From: Saxidomus purpurata
Taxonomy: Eukaryota > Mollusca > Bivalvia > Venerida > Veneridae
Assembly (NCBI GenBank): GCA_022818135.1
Contig: JAFMSR010000017.1
Coordinates: 10,155,144-10,219,143 of the forward strand
Direction of reading: 5' to 3'
DNA: 64,000 nt
The notes beneath the pieces are model-generated. The model was not told where the DNA came from. It saw only the letters and a program-made list of their open reading frames with translations, and searched no databases. Positions 23,385 through 34,859 of the stretch are shown one piece after another. Within the stretch, counting starts at the first letter, position 1. Each line of letters starts with the position of its first letter. Position numbers and translations under genes: made by a program.

Positions 23385-23884
23385 NNNNNNNNNNNNNNNN
23401 NNNNNNNNNNNNNNNNNNNNNNNNNNNNNNNNNNNNNNNNNNNNNNNNNNNNNNNNNNNNNNNNNNNNNNNNNNNNNNNNNNNNNNNNNNNNNNNNNNNN
23501 NNNNNNNNNNNNNNNNNNNNNNNNNNNNNNNNNNNNNNNNNNNNNNNNNNNNNNNNNNNNNNNNNNNNNNNNNNNNNNNNNNNNNNNNNNNNNNNNNNNN
23601 NNNNNNNNNNNNNNNNNNNNNNNNNNNNNNNNNNNNNNNNNNNNNNNNNNNNNNNNNNNNNNNNNNNNNNNNNNNNNNNNNNNNNNNNNNNNNNNNNNNN
23701 NNNNNNNNNNNNNNNNNNNNNNNNNNNNNNNNNNNNNNNNNNNNNNNNNNNNNNNNNNNNNNNNNNNNNNNNNNNNNNNNNNNNNNNNNNNNNNNNNNNN
23801 NNNNNNNNNNNNNNNNNNNNNNNNNNNNNNNNNNNNNNNNNNNNNNNNNNNNNNNNNNNNNNNNNNNNNNNNNNNNNNNNNNNN
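23385..23884. other. Assembly gap, 500 N
   Basis: Exactly 500 undetermined bases, a typical fixed-size scaffold gap. It cuts the minus-strand transposon-like ORF described at 23885-24546, so the downstream part of that ORF cannot be judged. Confidence 0.99.
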
Positions 23885-24546
23885 AAAACAACTGATGGAA
23901 CTATACCTGATACATGAAAATCATGATCAGCAGCAACAAGTTTTGGACCAGTACTGGGAGTCATGACTTTGTTGTGACCTCTTACTCCAGTTGATATCGG
24001 TATACCTGGTTCACCTATAGGCACTATAGCTTTATCGTCGAGGCAAACAAAACGTGTACTCTCCCTAAACTTAACACTTTTTGAGATATTTGTAATATGC
24101 AGCTACGTAATGGGCATCAGGAATCGAAACTCTCGCCATTCTTGTTTGGACCCTGAACTTAACATTGAAACGTGATGTAAATCTGACCGCAGTTTCAGTA
24201 AACTGATTTGATGGTGTAAACGTAGAGCTTCAGAACTTGGTACAGAAACCCCATCAGGTAAACGCTTCTTGACTTGTTCCCTCAGATCCTCTATTGATAT
24301 GCTTAAAGGCATGTACAGTTCTTGTTCTTTCCTTCTCTCATGAACATGCATGATCTGTTCCTCAAAGTATTTTCCAACACCATCATAAAATTCATCATAT
24401 TTTGTCTCACTTCCATTCATTGACCTTAAGTCTAGCAGTATTTTCGTATCATCACTTCCTAGTAAGATCTCTGATACACGTTCATTTACTTCCCTCTGTT
24501 TCGAAGATTCAGCAGTAGGTTCACACCCCGTTAGATCAAAATACAT
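23885..24546 (-). pseudogene. Fragment of a multicopy transposon-like protein with one in-frame stop
   Basis: Reading the minus strand from 24546, 147 codons are open. A single TAG follows M-P-I-T at about 24103, and the same frame then stays open into the N gap. The second part includes F-V-C-L-D-D-K-A-I-V-P-I-G-E-P-G and S-T-G-V-R-G-H-N, then D-H-D-F-H-V-S-G-I-V-P-S. The two parts are in one frame (24546 and 24024 differ by a multiple of 3). The text resembles a large, highly repeated family of uncharacterised invertebrate proteins of probable transposon origin; this is recognition from memory, not a search. The 5' side abuts an A-run and a (CA)n tract, suggesting truncation. Confidence 0.55.
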
Positions 24547-24648
24547 GTTGCGCAGAAAAAAAAAAAAATATCAAACAGGGAATGCCACGTACCAAAAACG
24601 CAGCCTCCCCAAAACGAGCCCCACAGCACCCAGAAGTGCACACCACCA

Positions 24649-24719
24649 ACACACACACACACACGCACACGCACACGCACACACACACACACAACACACA
24701 CACACACACACACACACAA
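24649..24719. repeat. (CA)n microsatellite
   Basis: About 70 bases of AC dinucleotides with occasional ACGC variants. Reading frames through it on the minus strand (Cys/Val strings) are artefacts. Confidence 0.97.
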
Positions 24720-24879
24720 CTTAACCTTTGAGGTAGCGACATGGGTCTTACACGCAACAAACTGTCTTGATGTGCTAAACATTAGTGCCAAGTTATTTCA
24801 AAAGCTTTCAATGCATGACAAAGTTACAGCCCGGACATGAAAACATTTTAGGGCGGACGCAGTGCGATTTTAATATGCC

Positions 24880-25075
24880 ACCCTTTTTGGCATGAAAACA
24901 AACATAAGCTTATAAGCGCGAGCTTTTGTACCGAACGCACAGGTGTTGGCGTCAGATTACCTGGAGAAAACCCATCAGTCTTATCTAGTGACCACCTACA
25001 CCCAGAAATGGGATCGAACCCGGGTTGAATAATTGGTGAGAAGCAATACGCGCTAACAGTTATATGCATCCATTC
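24880..25075 (-). repeat. SINE on the minus strand
   Basis: On the minus strand, GTTAGCGCGTATTGCTTCTC is followed by a B-box-like GGGTTCGATCCC. A body with GGTGTAGGTGGTCACTAG and GGGTTTTCTCCAGGTAATCT then follows. A tRNA-type head plus a conserved core is characteristic of invertebrate SINEs. The exact ends are uncertain. Confidence 0.55.
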
Positions 25076-25394
25076 ATTATATCTCCTTCATGACGCACTG
25101 GTCCTACACAGTGGATGCACAATACTGACAATATTAAAGTAGATATTACTGTTACATCATCTCATTTACATGTCAGATAGAAAGAAACAGGTTAATTGTC
25201 AAATTTTCTTAAATGTGCTAAATGACAGGTAAATTTATTCTTTCCGAGAAAATTAATTATTTTTTGGCACACATAAAGTGTTAATGTGATACCTTTAGGC
25301 ATATTTTTGCAAACTTTTCAAAACAATTGGGGTTATTTTTTCCGTTGGATTTCCACTCTGTTAGCTGTGCTCAAAACAGAATTTGCTATCTGTG

Positions 25395-25403
25395 CTAAAA
25401 CAT
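25395..25403 (+). repeat. Left 9-bp target duplication of foldback A (CTAAAACAT)
   Basis: CTAAAACAT directly precedes ATGTGCGTGAAG and recurs perfectly at 28227-28235 directly after CTTCACGCACAT. Confidence 0.9.
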
Positions 25404-28226
25404 ATGTGCGTGAAGTTAGCTGCCAGTTGCCGGTTGCCAATTCAATGCCAATTCAATTGGCAACTGGCAACTGGCAGCCAACTTCACACTCTTGTTGCCA
25501 ATTCGTCTTCACTTGCAAATATTAACTAAAAAACAAAATTGTTAAACCACGCGAATTGGCAACTGGCAACTGGCAGCCAGATGCCAATTCGATTTTTATG
25601 TAAAAATCTTAATACAAAATGAATTGGCAACTGGCAACTTGCAACCAACTTCATATTCCAGATGCTAATTTAACTTTCACTTGCAAATAGCCAATTCGTT
25701 CATCCTCACAAATTGGCAACTGGCAACTGGCAGCCAGATGCCAATTCGTCTTCTGTCAGTAATTGTGAATAAAAAGCGAATTGGCAACTGGCAACTGGAA
25801 CCCAGATGCCAATTCGATTTTCATGTAAAATTCTGAATAAAAGTTGAATTGGCAACTGGCACCTGGCAACCAATTTCATATTCCAGATGCCAATTCAACT
25901 TTCACTTGCAAATAGCCAATTCGTTCAACCTAACGAATTGGCAGCCAGATGCCAATTCGATTTTTATGTAAAAATTTTAATTCAAAATGAATTGGCAACT
26001 GGCAACCAGATGCCAATTCGTTCAACCTCGCGAATTGGCAACTGGCAACTGGCAGCCAGATGCCAATTCGATTTTTATGTAAAAATCTGAATAAAAGTTG
26101 AATTGGCAACTGGCAACTGGCAACCAGATGCCAATTCGATTTTTATGTAAAAATTTTAATACAAAATGAATTGGCAACTGGCAACCAGATGCCAATTCGT
26201 TCAACCTCGCGAATTGGCAACTGGCAACTGGCAGCCAGATGCTAATTCGATTTTTATTTAAAAAATTTAATAAGCAACTGGCAACTGACAACCAACTTCA
26301 TATTCACGATGCCAATTCAACTTTCACTTGCCAATAACAAATTCGTTCAAACTTGGCAACTGGCAGCCAGATGCAAATTCGATTTTCATGTAGAAATCAT
26401 AATAAAAGTTGAATTGGCAACTGGCAACTGGCAGCCAGATGCCAATTCGATTTTTATGTAAAAATCATAATAAAAGTTGAATTGGCAACTGGCAGCCAGA
26501 TGCCAATTCGTTTTTTATGTAAAATTCTGAATAAAAGTTGAATTGGCAACTGGCAACCAACTTCATATTCAAGATGCCAATTCAATTTACACTTGCCAAT
26601 AACAAATTCGTTCAAACTCATGAATTGGCAACTGGCAACTGGCAGCCAGATGCCAATTCGATTTTTATGCAAAAATCATAATAAAAGTTGAATTGGCAAC
26701 TGGCAACTGGCAACCAGATGCCAATTCGATTTTTACATAAAAATCGAATTGGCATCTGGTTGCCAATTGCCAGTTGCCAATTCGTTAGGTTGAACGAATT
26801 GGCATCTGGTTGCCAGTAGCCAATTCAAATTTTATTAAGATTTTTACATAAAAATCGAATTGGCATCTGGCTGCCAATTGCCAGTTGCCAATTCGTTAGG
26901 TTGAACGAATTGGCTATTTGCAAGTGAAAGTTGAATTGGCATCTGGAATTTGAAGTTGGTTGCCAGTAACCAGTTGCCAATTCAACTTTTATTAAGATAT
27001 TTACATAAAAATCGAATTGGCATTTGGTTGCCAATTGCCAATTCAACTTTTAATATGATTTTTACATAAAAATCGAATTGGCATCTGGCTGCCAGTTGCC
27101 AGTTGCCAATTCAACTTTTATTAAAATTTTTACATAAAAATCGAATTGGCATCTGGCTGCCAGTTGCCAATTCGCGAGGTTGAACGAATTGGAATCTGGT
27201 TGCCAGTTTCCAGTTGCCAATTCAACTTTTATTACAATTTTTACATAAAAATCGAATTGGCATCTGGCTGCCAGTTGCCAGTTGCCAATTCAACTTTTAT
27301 TAAGATTTTTACATAAAAATCGACTTAGCATCTGGCTGCCAGTTGCCAGTTGCCAATTCGGGAGTTTGCAATTTTTGCAAGTGAAAGTTGAATCGGCATT
27401 TGGAATATGAAGTTGGTTGCCAGTTGCCAATTCAACTTTTATTCAGATTTTTACATAAAAATCGAATTGGCATCTGGGTGCCAGTTGCCAATTCGCTTTT
27501 TAATCACAATTACTGACAGAAGACGAATTGGCATATGGCTGCCAGTTGCCAATTCGTGAGGTTGAACGAATTGGCTATTTGCAAGTGAAAGTTGAATTGG
27601 CATCTGTAATATGAAGTTGGGTGCCAATCCAGTTGCCAATTCATTTTGTATTACGATTTTTACATAAAAATCGAATTGGCATCTGGCTGCCAGTTGCCAA
27701 TTCGTGAGGTTGAACGAATTGGCTATTTGCAAGTGAAAGTTGAATTGCCATCTGGAATATGAAGTTGGGTGCCAGTTGCCAGTTGCCAATTCATTTTGTA
27801 TTCAGATTTTTACATAAAAATCGAATTGGCATCTGGGTGCCAGTTGCCAGTTGCCAATTCGCTTTTTATTCACAATTACTGACAGAAGACGAATTGGCAT
27901 CTGGCTGCCAGTTGCCAATTCGTGAGGTTGAACGAATTGGCTATTTGCAAGTGAAAGTTGAATTGGCATCTGTAATATGAAGTTGGGTGCAAGTTGCCAG
28001 TTGCCAATTCATTTTGTATTAAGATTTTTACATAAAAATCGAATTGGCATCTGGCTGCCAGTTGCCAATTCGCGTGGTTTAACAATTTTGTTTTTAGTTA
28101 ATATTTACAAGTGAAGACGAATTGGCAACAAGAGTGTGAAGTTGGCTGCCAGTTGCCAGTTGCCAATTGAATTGGCATTGAATTGGCAACCGGCAACTGG
28201 CAACTGGCAGCTAACTTCACGCACAT
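25404..28226. mobile_element. Foldback element A, 2.8 kb giant inverted repeat
   Basis: The element starts ATGTGCGTGAAGTTAGCTGC and ends in its complement. The left arm (to about 26737) repeats units of the form GAATTGGCAACTGGCAACTG, then GCAGCCAGATGCCAATTC, joined by GATTTTTATGTAAAAATC-like linkers. The right arm repeats the complements. Each unit begins GAATTGGCA and ends TGCCAATTC, so every unit can fold on itself as well. The linkers are also palindromic. The centre is a near-perfect palindrome at 26713-26760. The outer ~150 bases of both arms, including GTTAAACCACGCGAATTGGC and its complement, match closely. A perfect 9-bp direct repeat flanks it. No transposase is present, so it is non-autonomous. 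The class resembles FB/NOF or Mutator-like foldbacks (inference). Confidence 0.88.
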
Positions 28227-28235
28227 CTAAAACAT
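28227..28235 (+). repeat. Right 9-bp target duplication of foldback A (CTAAAACAT)
   Basis: Perfect match to 25395-25403, placed directly outside the right terminus of the element. Confidence 0.9.
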
Positions 28236-29541
28236 ACAGTTTTACAATAATATCTGATCTATACAAGGGTCAAACCACTAATACAAGACAGAAATAAATT
28301 TTGAAAACCTTAAAGAAAAAACTAAAATCTTAAAATGTAGATGGTCTTGATTAAATTCATACTAAAAACATTAAACAACACATTTAGTACATATATTATT
28401 ATAAGTATGTAAATCATAACATACCTCGCATCAGGATTAAGGCTATAAATAGTAAGTAGAACTTTGCTTTTTCCGGGAACTTTTAGCTGTACAGAGAATA
28501 ATGGAGAAAATAAACAAGAAAACATTGATGAAAAAACAGACTTTTTAAGTTTTTACACAAATAAACAATTGTCTGTATAATTAAAGGGACGTTGCACATT
28601 TCGGAGATGTTTCACTAGTTGTAAATTCAGAATAAAGGAGGTAAATATTATGATGTGGTAACTATGTATTGTTTTACTCGAATTGAACTGACAAAAAATT
28701 TTGTGACCTCCACAGTTTAATTTGTATACACAGATACGGATGCGCAACGGTGAGAACGAAGTTTGTTGTGTGAAAATTTCGTGTTTCTATCTGCTATATT
28801 GTCATAACTATTTAGGAAAATTGCCCATTTCTTTGCGGTTAATTGAAAGAAACCAGTTAACATTTTTTTCATAAACAAGTCAATCTATGGTTCAAGACAT
28901 TTGCTTTAAATCATTGTAGACAATAACTTGCATTCATTTTTTATTGCAACTTATTTAACTTACCTTGCAACAACAAATAAACCTATGAAATTTTAGAGAA
29001 GCAGAATAGAACAATAATTAAGAAAACAAACAATTTTACACGCACTGTATATCTGCAGGTACCCATTTAATAAGCTGAAGGGTTCGGATTATTATGTTAC
29101 CTGAACTATTCAAACTTCAACGATTGATGCAGGCGTGAAGATAGGTAAACTGCACTTGGAATTGTGTTAGCATCATTATTACACTTAATCTTTTTGTGTA
29201 AAATCATAAATACATTTACATATGGGATATTCCTGCGTTCTTTTAGTGCTTAACAAATATCTGTTGGGATGTCTCGAGAGGTATTTGCACATCGTAATGA
29301 GATGCTGAAGGCAAATAGGTCTAAAATTTCAACCTGTAAAATTGGTTTGCCTCGGAGCTGGAAATAGTGAGACTAAGTCCCGCTTATTCGAATGACGTGC
29401 TAGTTCCAATCCTACTTCAGCATGCTGCCTTGATTTTTCACCATTTGTTACAATAACTTTGTTATAATTACACTTTCCCAGGACAGACTTGAAGGCGATT
29501 ATTTTTACCTTACCAGTACCGGTAATTTACTGTTACTGTAC
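28236..29541. other. Intergenic or intronic sequence left of the minus-strand exon
   Basis: If the exon at 29542-29968 is real, this is the beginning of its first intron. I could not identify a following exon; short minus-strand ORFs at 28322-28747 lack splice and composition support. Confidence 0.4.
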
Positions 29542-29968
29542 CTGATAATTTCCCCTCTTTCTGTGGCTTTGGTCTGTCTGGCAACCTGTACGATTTTTTC
29601 ATTAATAAACTGAAGGCATTTTCCTCAGTAATGTTGTTGTTGTTCAAGTCCAATGACTCACTAAATACAAATTCAACAAACCGACAATTTAAGTCGGCAA
29701 GCATCTGGCATTGCATGCTTTGGCCCACCAATATTCCATCTTCAACAGGCGTATTCGTTTTGTTTTGATTTTCATAGATATAGATACTTTTTATGTCTTT
29801 GATGGAATGCTTAAAACCAGCAATATCCACAGCTTTTGTAAAAATGTCTGCAAATGTTTCTGAAACTGACACCTGAACAGCAACTTTTCTGTTTTTTATC
29901 CTGGCTATTGCAACACGTGTAGCTGACGCGGCCATGATGCTTCCGGAACGAATAAAAACCGTCACCAT
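29542..29968 (-). CDS. Probable first coding exon of a minus-strand gene, product unknown
   Basis: A minus-strand ORF starts at 29968 (M-V-T-V-F-I-R), with a second Met, M-A-A-S-A-T-R, at about 29935. It stays open through S-L-L-M-K-K-S-Y-R and ends K-L-S-G at a good donor (cag then gtacag at 29541). The text is compositionally protein-like: V-A-V-Q-V-S-V-S-E-T-F, then S-I-Y-I-Y-E-N-Q-N, then L-N-C-R-F-V-E-F-V-F. It suggests a small globular, possibly ubiquitin-like, N-terminal domain, but I do not recognise it. Beyond the donor only a few codons remain before a stop. The rest of the gene would lie to the left. Confidence 0.45.
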
Positions 29969-30002
29969 ACCGTTCTAGAACGCGCGACTTATAGCGACCT
30001 CA

Positions 30003-31132
30003 CAAAAAACTAGAGATTGTTTTTCACAAAAAAACTTGTCTCCCCCCTTATGACCTTGACCTTTGAGTTAGTGACCCCAAATTATAACGAGAAATTGACC
30101 AACGGTCACTGTGACCTTGACCTTTGAACTACTGACCCCAAAAACAATAGGGATCATCTGCTCAATAAGACCAATCATCCTATGAAGTTTGAGGTCTGTA
30201 GGTCTAAAGGAACTCTAGTTATCATCCGGAAACGAGAAATTGACAAACGGTCAGTATGACCTTGACCTTTGACCTACTGACCCCAAAAACAATAGGGATC
30301 ATCAGCTCTATAAGACCAATCATCCTATGAAGTTTGAGGGCTGTAGGTCAAAAGGAACTCTAGTTATCATCCGGAAACGAGAAATTGACCAACGGTCACT
30401 GTGACCTTGACCTTTGAACTACTGACCCCAAAAACAATAGGGATCATCTGCTCAATAAGACCATTCATCCTATGAAGTTTGAGAGCTGTAGGTCAAAAGG
30501 AACTCTAGTTATCGTCCGGAAACGAAGAATGGACGGACGGACTGACGGACTCCCCCAGTTTGAGGGTTGTAGGTCAAAAGGAACTCTAGTTATCATCCGG
30601 AAATGAGAAATTGACCAACGGTCACTGTGACCTTGACCTTTGACCTACTGACCCCAAAAACAATAGGGATCATCTGCTCTATAAGACCAATCATCCTATG
30701 AAGTTTGAGGTCTGTAGGTCTAAAGGAACTCTAGTTATCATCCGGAAACGAGAAATTGACCAACGGTCAGTGTGACCTTGACCTTTGACCTACTGACCCC
30801 AAAAACAATAGGGATCATCAGCTCTATAAGACCAATCATCCTATGAAGTTTGAGGGCTGTAGGTCAAAAGGAACTCTAGTTATCATCCGGAAACGAGAAA
30901 TTGACCAACGGTCACTGTGACCTTGACCTTTGAACTACTGACCCCAAAAACAATAGGGATCATCTGCTCAATAAGACCATTCATCCTATGAAGTTTGAGA
31001 GCTGTAGGTCAAAAGGAACTCTAGTTATCGTCCGGAAACGAAGAATGGACGGACGGACTGACGGACTGACGGACGGACGGACTGACGGACAGGGCAAAAA
31101 CAATATGTCTCCCCCCGAGGTGGGGGAGACAT
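30003..31132. repeat. Array of ~155-bp TGACCTTGACCTTTGACC repeats closed by a hairpin
   Basis: About six units recur, each with GTGACCTTGACCTTTGACCT, ACTGACCCCAAAAACAATAG, AAGACCAATCATCCTATGAA and TCTAGTTATCATCCGGAAAC. The left edge reads CTTGTCTCCCCCC. The right edge carries GGACGGACTGACGGAC strings, then a hairpin of TATGTCTCCCCCC and GGTGGGGGAGACATA at 31102-31131. One larger block (about 30240-30560) is almost repeated at 30720-31060. It is a mollusc-type dispersed repeat with no protein. Confidence 0.85.
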
Positions 31133-31149
31133 AATAACCGATTATTTTT

Positions 31150-31262
31150 TTATGGTGCGGGCGCAAACAGAAAATAAATAAAAAAATAAATATTTTTTTT
31201 GTGTTTTAGAAAAAAGGGTGCGGCAATCCCGATGACCAACTTATTAATTTGGTGTGGCCTAA
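31150..31262 (+). repeat. Second copy of the AATTTGGTGTGGCC dispersed repeat
   Basis: Related to 15855-15985: GTGCGGGCGC, an A/T-rich middle, GTGCGGCAATCCCGATGACC, then AATTTGGTGTGGCC. It directly follows the hairpin end of the preceding array. Confidence 0.5.
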
Positions 31263-33120
31263 CCGAAAAGTTTCAGCTGTGCATGCCCTGTCATTATCGA
31301 TAAAATCTGCGGTTTAAAATATACTGCAGTACCGTAAACCATTCAATAATCAATGCAGAGTTGTTGTACAATTAATGGGTGGATGCGATTTATTACAGAA
31401 AGCGTCTATATTGATTAATTGTGGTAAAATGAGGCATTTGTCGTTTTTCTTTGAAACTGTATTTATTTATCATTTTTTGTTCATTGAACAAATAATCTAT
31501 GTTTCGAGAATATAATCTGCTAGATGTAGGAAGTGCCCCTTTAAGTTATAATACGGTCAAAGATTCTATTAATATATATGTTTTGGAGGTTATTAAGTTT
31601 GACATCAGGTATAGGGTGTATCCCTTTAAGTGAAAGGTTCGTGACCCAGCTGAGGAGGAAACATTTTGGATACATTGAGAAAGTTGTAATGCTTGTTACA
31701 TGCAGGCTAAATCATCACATGAAGTGGAAAAAATACCAGAAAATTCTTTTGTAAGGAGTGCGAGTGGTGTCTTATTGTACAGCCAGTATTTTAAACATAT
31801 TTCCTCGTAAATAAATTTAATTTTAGTAACAGTAGACCGTCAATCCTGAATTAAAGACCACCTCTGAATGAAGGCCACACTTAGTATCAAAACCAACATG
31901 GAGCAAACAGTGCATTCCTAGTTGTAACAATTCTGAAAAAGGAATGCCTATAAAGTAAATGACCACTTTAGCTTCTTTCACTCAATGGTCTTTGTTACAT
32001 GTTAGACTGTATCGATTTAGTAGAAAGGTATTAAAGCTGCTCGCTCTCAGTTACCGTTGAATTTTTTTTTTAAATTGACACAACTATACATAAATATAAA
32101 ACTAAAGGCTTGAATCAAAATATAAGCAGAAATCTAGGTAGGAATTTACAGAAATCGATTGAAAATGTCAGTTACACGGCACCGCTACACTGCAACGCTT
32201 TTGAATTTGGTAGCGTATTTTTTTTGAAATTCAGAGATATACGTGACAGTAATTTATACTGGAGCCTTTTTATATGACTATATGTTCTTAACTACGTTAT
32301 ATACATACAGTTTAAAGAACTTTTTTTTTACCAAAATCTGAGAGCGAGCAGCTTTAAAACATCTCTGGGTTTTACCAAGTAACAAGGAAACAATACTGTC
32401 ATTTCAATAAAAGTAATACATATATACTATAAGGGTATGGAAAAGTGACATTAAAATGAATATTATCAAGTGAGGATTGTCATTTTGCTAGTAAATAACT
32501 TTAATATATCAGAGCGACGTTTGAAAGAAACGCCAATATTGCCATGTATTGTTTACAAAATTGGTTTCTTTTCAAACTAAATGAAGATTAGCGTAAACGC
32601 TGGGAACCAAAGTCGAAGGTCGCCAACCTCTGCATTTTGACCAACCATAGAGCCTTACCGTTCCGGAGCTCGATAAGACCTTATAGAGTTTATACAAGCA
32701 TATCCTGGTTTGCGCTGTCGTCATGTCCGCGCAGTATTCAAAGCGATCAGGATGGTAAAACATGGACACGTAGTGTGTTGTATTCCCCGCTGTTGATAAA
32801 TTCGTCGGTGGTAAGTAGTTACGAAGTTGATTTTCTGTTGATTCACGTTGCACTTGATTGGGCATCACGATCCGTTAAGGAATTATGCACTTAAGCGAAC
32901 GTATTTTAACTTCTGGCTCTTCGCAAACTCAACTCAGATTTTTCAAGTTTATTTGCTCGCTGCATTTAGCGAAAGCAATGTGTGGACCGAATATATGCAA
33001 AATGTTATGGTATAATTATTTCTACGTCGAAGAAGACCAAATTTTTTAATATCGAACTGAAATTATGAACACACAGCTATACAGTGCTATACCTTTACTA
33101 CAATATGTATATAGAAAACA
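31263..33120. other. Intergenic stretch, no supported gene
   Basis: Overlapping short ORFs on both strands at 32572-32894 (98 and 85 codons) were considered, but neither has recognisable similarity or splice context. The words GAGAGCGAGCAGCTTTA (about 32340) and TTAAAGCTGCTCGCTCTCAG (about 32031) form an inverted pair about 300 bases apart, probably a small MITE. Confidence 0.4.
32031..32357. repeat. Inverted-repeat MITE with GCTGCTCGCTCTCAG ends
   Basis: TTAAAGCTGCTCGCTCTCAG at the left is complemented by CTGAGAGCGAGCAGCTTTAA at the right, about 327 bases apart. The interior is AT-rich with T-runs and no ORF. The ends are near-perfect inverted repeats of about 20 bases. As in the six-copy family, the outermost bases are TTAA. 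Confidence 0.7.
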
Positions 33121-34320
33121 ATTTGTATCCCCCGCCAGAAGCGAAAGGGATATTGTTTTGGCGTGTCCGTCCGTCCGGAGTCATAACTCAAAAGCCAATG
33201 GATAGAATTTCATGAAACTTAAGACAAATGTACAATAGCATTATGCCGCGGCGGAAACCCATCTTTCCTTAAGATCGGAACACATCTTTTGTCAAGATCG
33301 GATAAGTATCTCCAAAGTTACTGCCCTTTAATTGTTATTTTCTTCTATATTCAATGTAAAAACATTTTAATCATATTTCACTTAAACCGGTTATCAAAAT
33401 TCAATCGTAATTGGCTCAAATAAATTTGTGATCACGCTTTCTAATATCCACCCAATACACTTTTTGAGTTATTTGAGGAATGAGGCCCCTTAAGAGTGTG
33501 CAGTTTGCACCTCGCCAGGGTGAGCTTTTCTGATCGATGATTGTTCGTCGTCCGTTAATATTTTTATTCAAATGACATCTCCTCTGAAACCACTAGGCCA
33601 GTGTTGATGAAACTATGCAGGGATGCTCCTTGCATGAAGCTCTACCAAAAGCGTAGATATTTGGCATGTAGCATTGTCTAGGAGACCTCCACCAAGATTT
33701 TTCAAATTTTGACCCCCGGATAAAAATAGACCCCGCGCGGGTGGTCACTTAGTTTTGCATAGGCTTATATAGGAAAAACTTAAAAAATCTTCTCTGAAAC
33801 CACAAGGTCTAGAACGTTTTTGGTACGTGGCATTCCCTGTTTGATATTATTTTTGTTTTTAGATATGTGGCATGTATCATTGTCTAGTAGAGATTGTTCT
33901 AAATTGACCCCGCACAGGGGTCACTTAGTTTTACATAGGCTTATATACGAAAAGCTTTAAAAATCTTCTTCTCTGAAACCGCAAAACCTAGAGCTTAGAT
34001 ATTTGGCATTTAAAATTGTCTAGCGGACTTCTACCAAGATTGTTCAAATTATGCCTCTGGGATAAAAATTGACCTTGCCCGGGGGATCACTTCGTTTTGC
34101 ATAGGTTTATATAGGAAAAACTTTAAAAATCTTATCGGAAACCACAAGGCATAGAGCTTAGATATTTGGCATGTAGCATTGCCTAGTAGACATTTTCAAA
34201 GTTTGTTTAAATTATGCCCCTTGGGTAAATTTGGCCTTTCCCGGGGCGCGTGGCATTTAGACTTGTACCAGGACGAGCGATATAAGGCCATCTCTGCCCT
34301 CTTGTTTCTTAAATATTCTA
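33121..34320 (+). repeat. Diverged tandem repeats of bivalve type
   Basis: The block opens with TATCCCCCGCCAGAAGCGAA and GTGTCCGTCCGTCC. It then shows diverged units of about 170-200 bases with AGAGCTTAGATATTTGGCAT, ATTGTCTAGTAGAC and CACTTAGTTTTGCATAGGC. Units are too diverged to count exactly; at least four are present. No coding potential. Confidence 0.65.
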
Positions 34321-34324
34321 TTTA

Positions 34325-34746
34325 GAAACGTGACATTATGCGCATTTTTTTCAAGTAAAAATCCAGCTGAAAATGGTGTGTGTACAAAAGTGTAGAGGAA
34401 ATAAGAACTTTTAACCAAAAACACCAAACTCTTCCCGCTACCAGTATGAAAAAATAACTTTCAAAATATTGATTTTCTTATTTGACTGGGAGAGTCAATT
34501 TAAGAAAAGAACAACTGCATGCAGGAGTTGCTTCCCTTCCACTGCCGAATCTCTACCAACATCAACAACGACACATTCAACTATCATTTTATCAGTCCGA
34601 TTTTTTTATATCTAAAGCACCAACTTCAAATACTAATGCGGCATAATCATTAACACATTTAAATGCACAGCAACCAAGAAGTGCTTTTATAAAACTGTCA
34701 CCAAAAATACACTATGTGCAGTAAGATGCGCATAATGTCACTTTAA
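34325..34746. mobile_element. TTAA-flanked MITE, copy 3 of 6
   Basis: The left end has CGTGACATTATGCGCA (outer TTAA altered) and the right end TGCGCATAATGTCACTTTAA. The body matches the other five copies with small deletions. Confidence 0.82.
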
Positions 34747-34859
34747 AAAAATTGTTTTCTGAAACTTATAGTACTGATTTAGTTTAACTGATAAGAACTG
34801 AGTTCTGTATCACTGTAAGATGCTGAAAAAATAATTTCCCTTCATAGATGAGGCCCTAA

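Noticed and set aside
23296..24024. 242-codon ORF through the assembly gap
   Set aside because: Most of it is N. Only the part right of 23884 is real sequence, and its continuation to 23296 is not supported.
24531..24791. ORFs with Cys/Val strings
   Set aside because: Generated by the (CA)n microsatellite.
25286..28085. Multiple ORFs containing N-W-Q-L-A and A-R-C-Q-F words
   Set aside because: They are readings of the foldback A arrays on both strands, not proteins.
32572..32894. Overlapping 98- and 85-codon ORFs on opposite strands
   Set aside because: No recognisable similarity, no convincing splice context, and mutual overlap.
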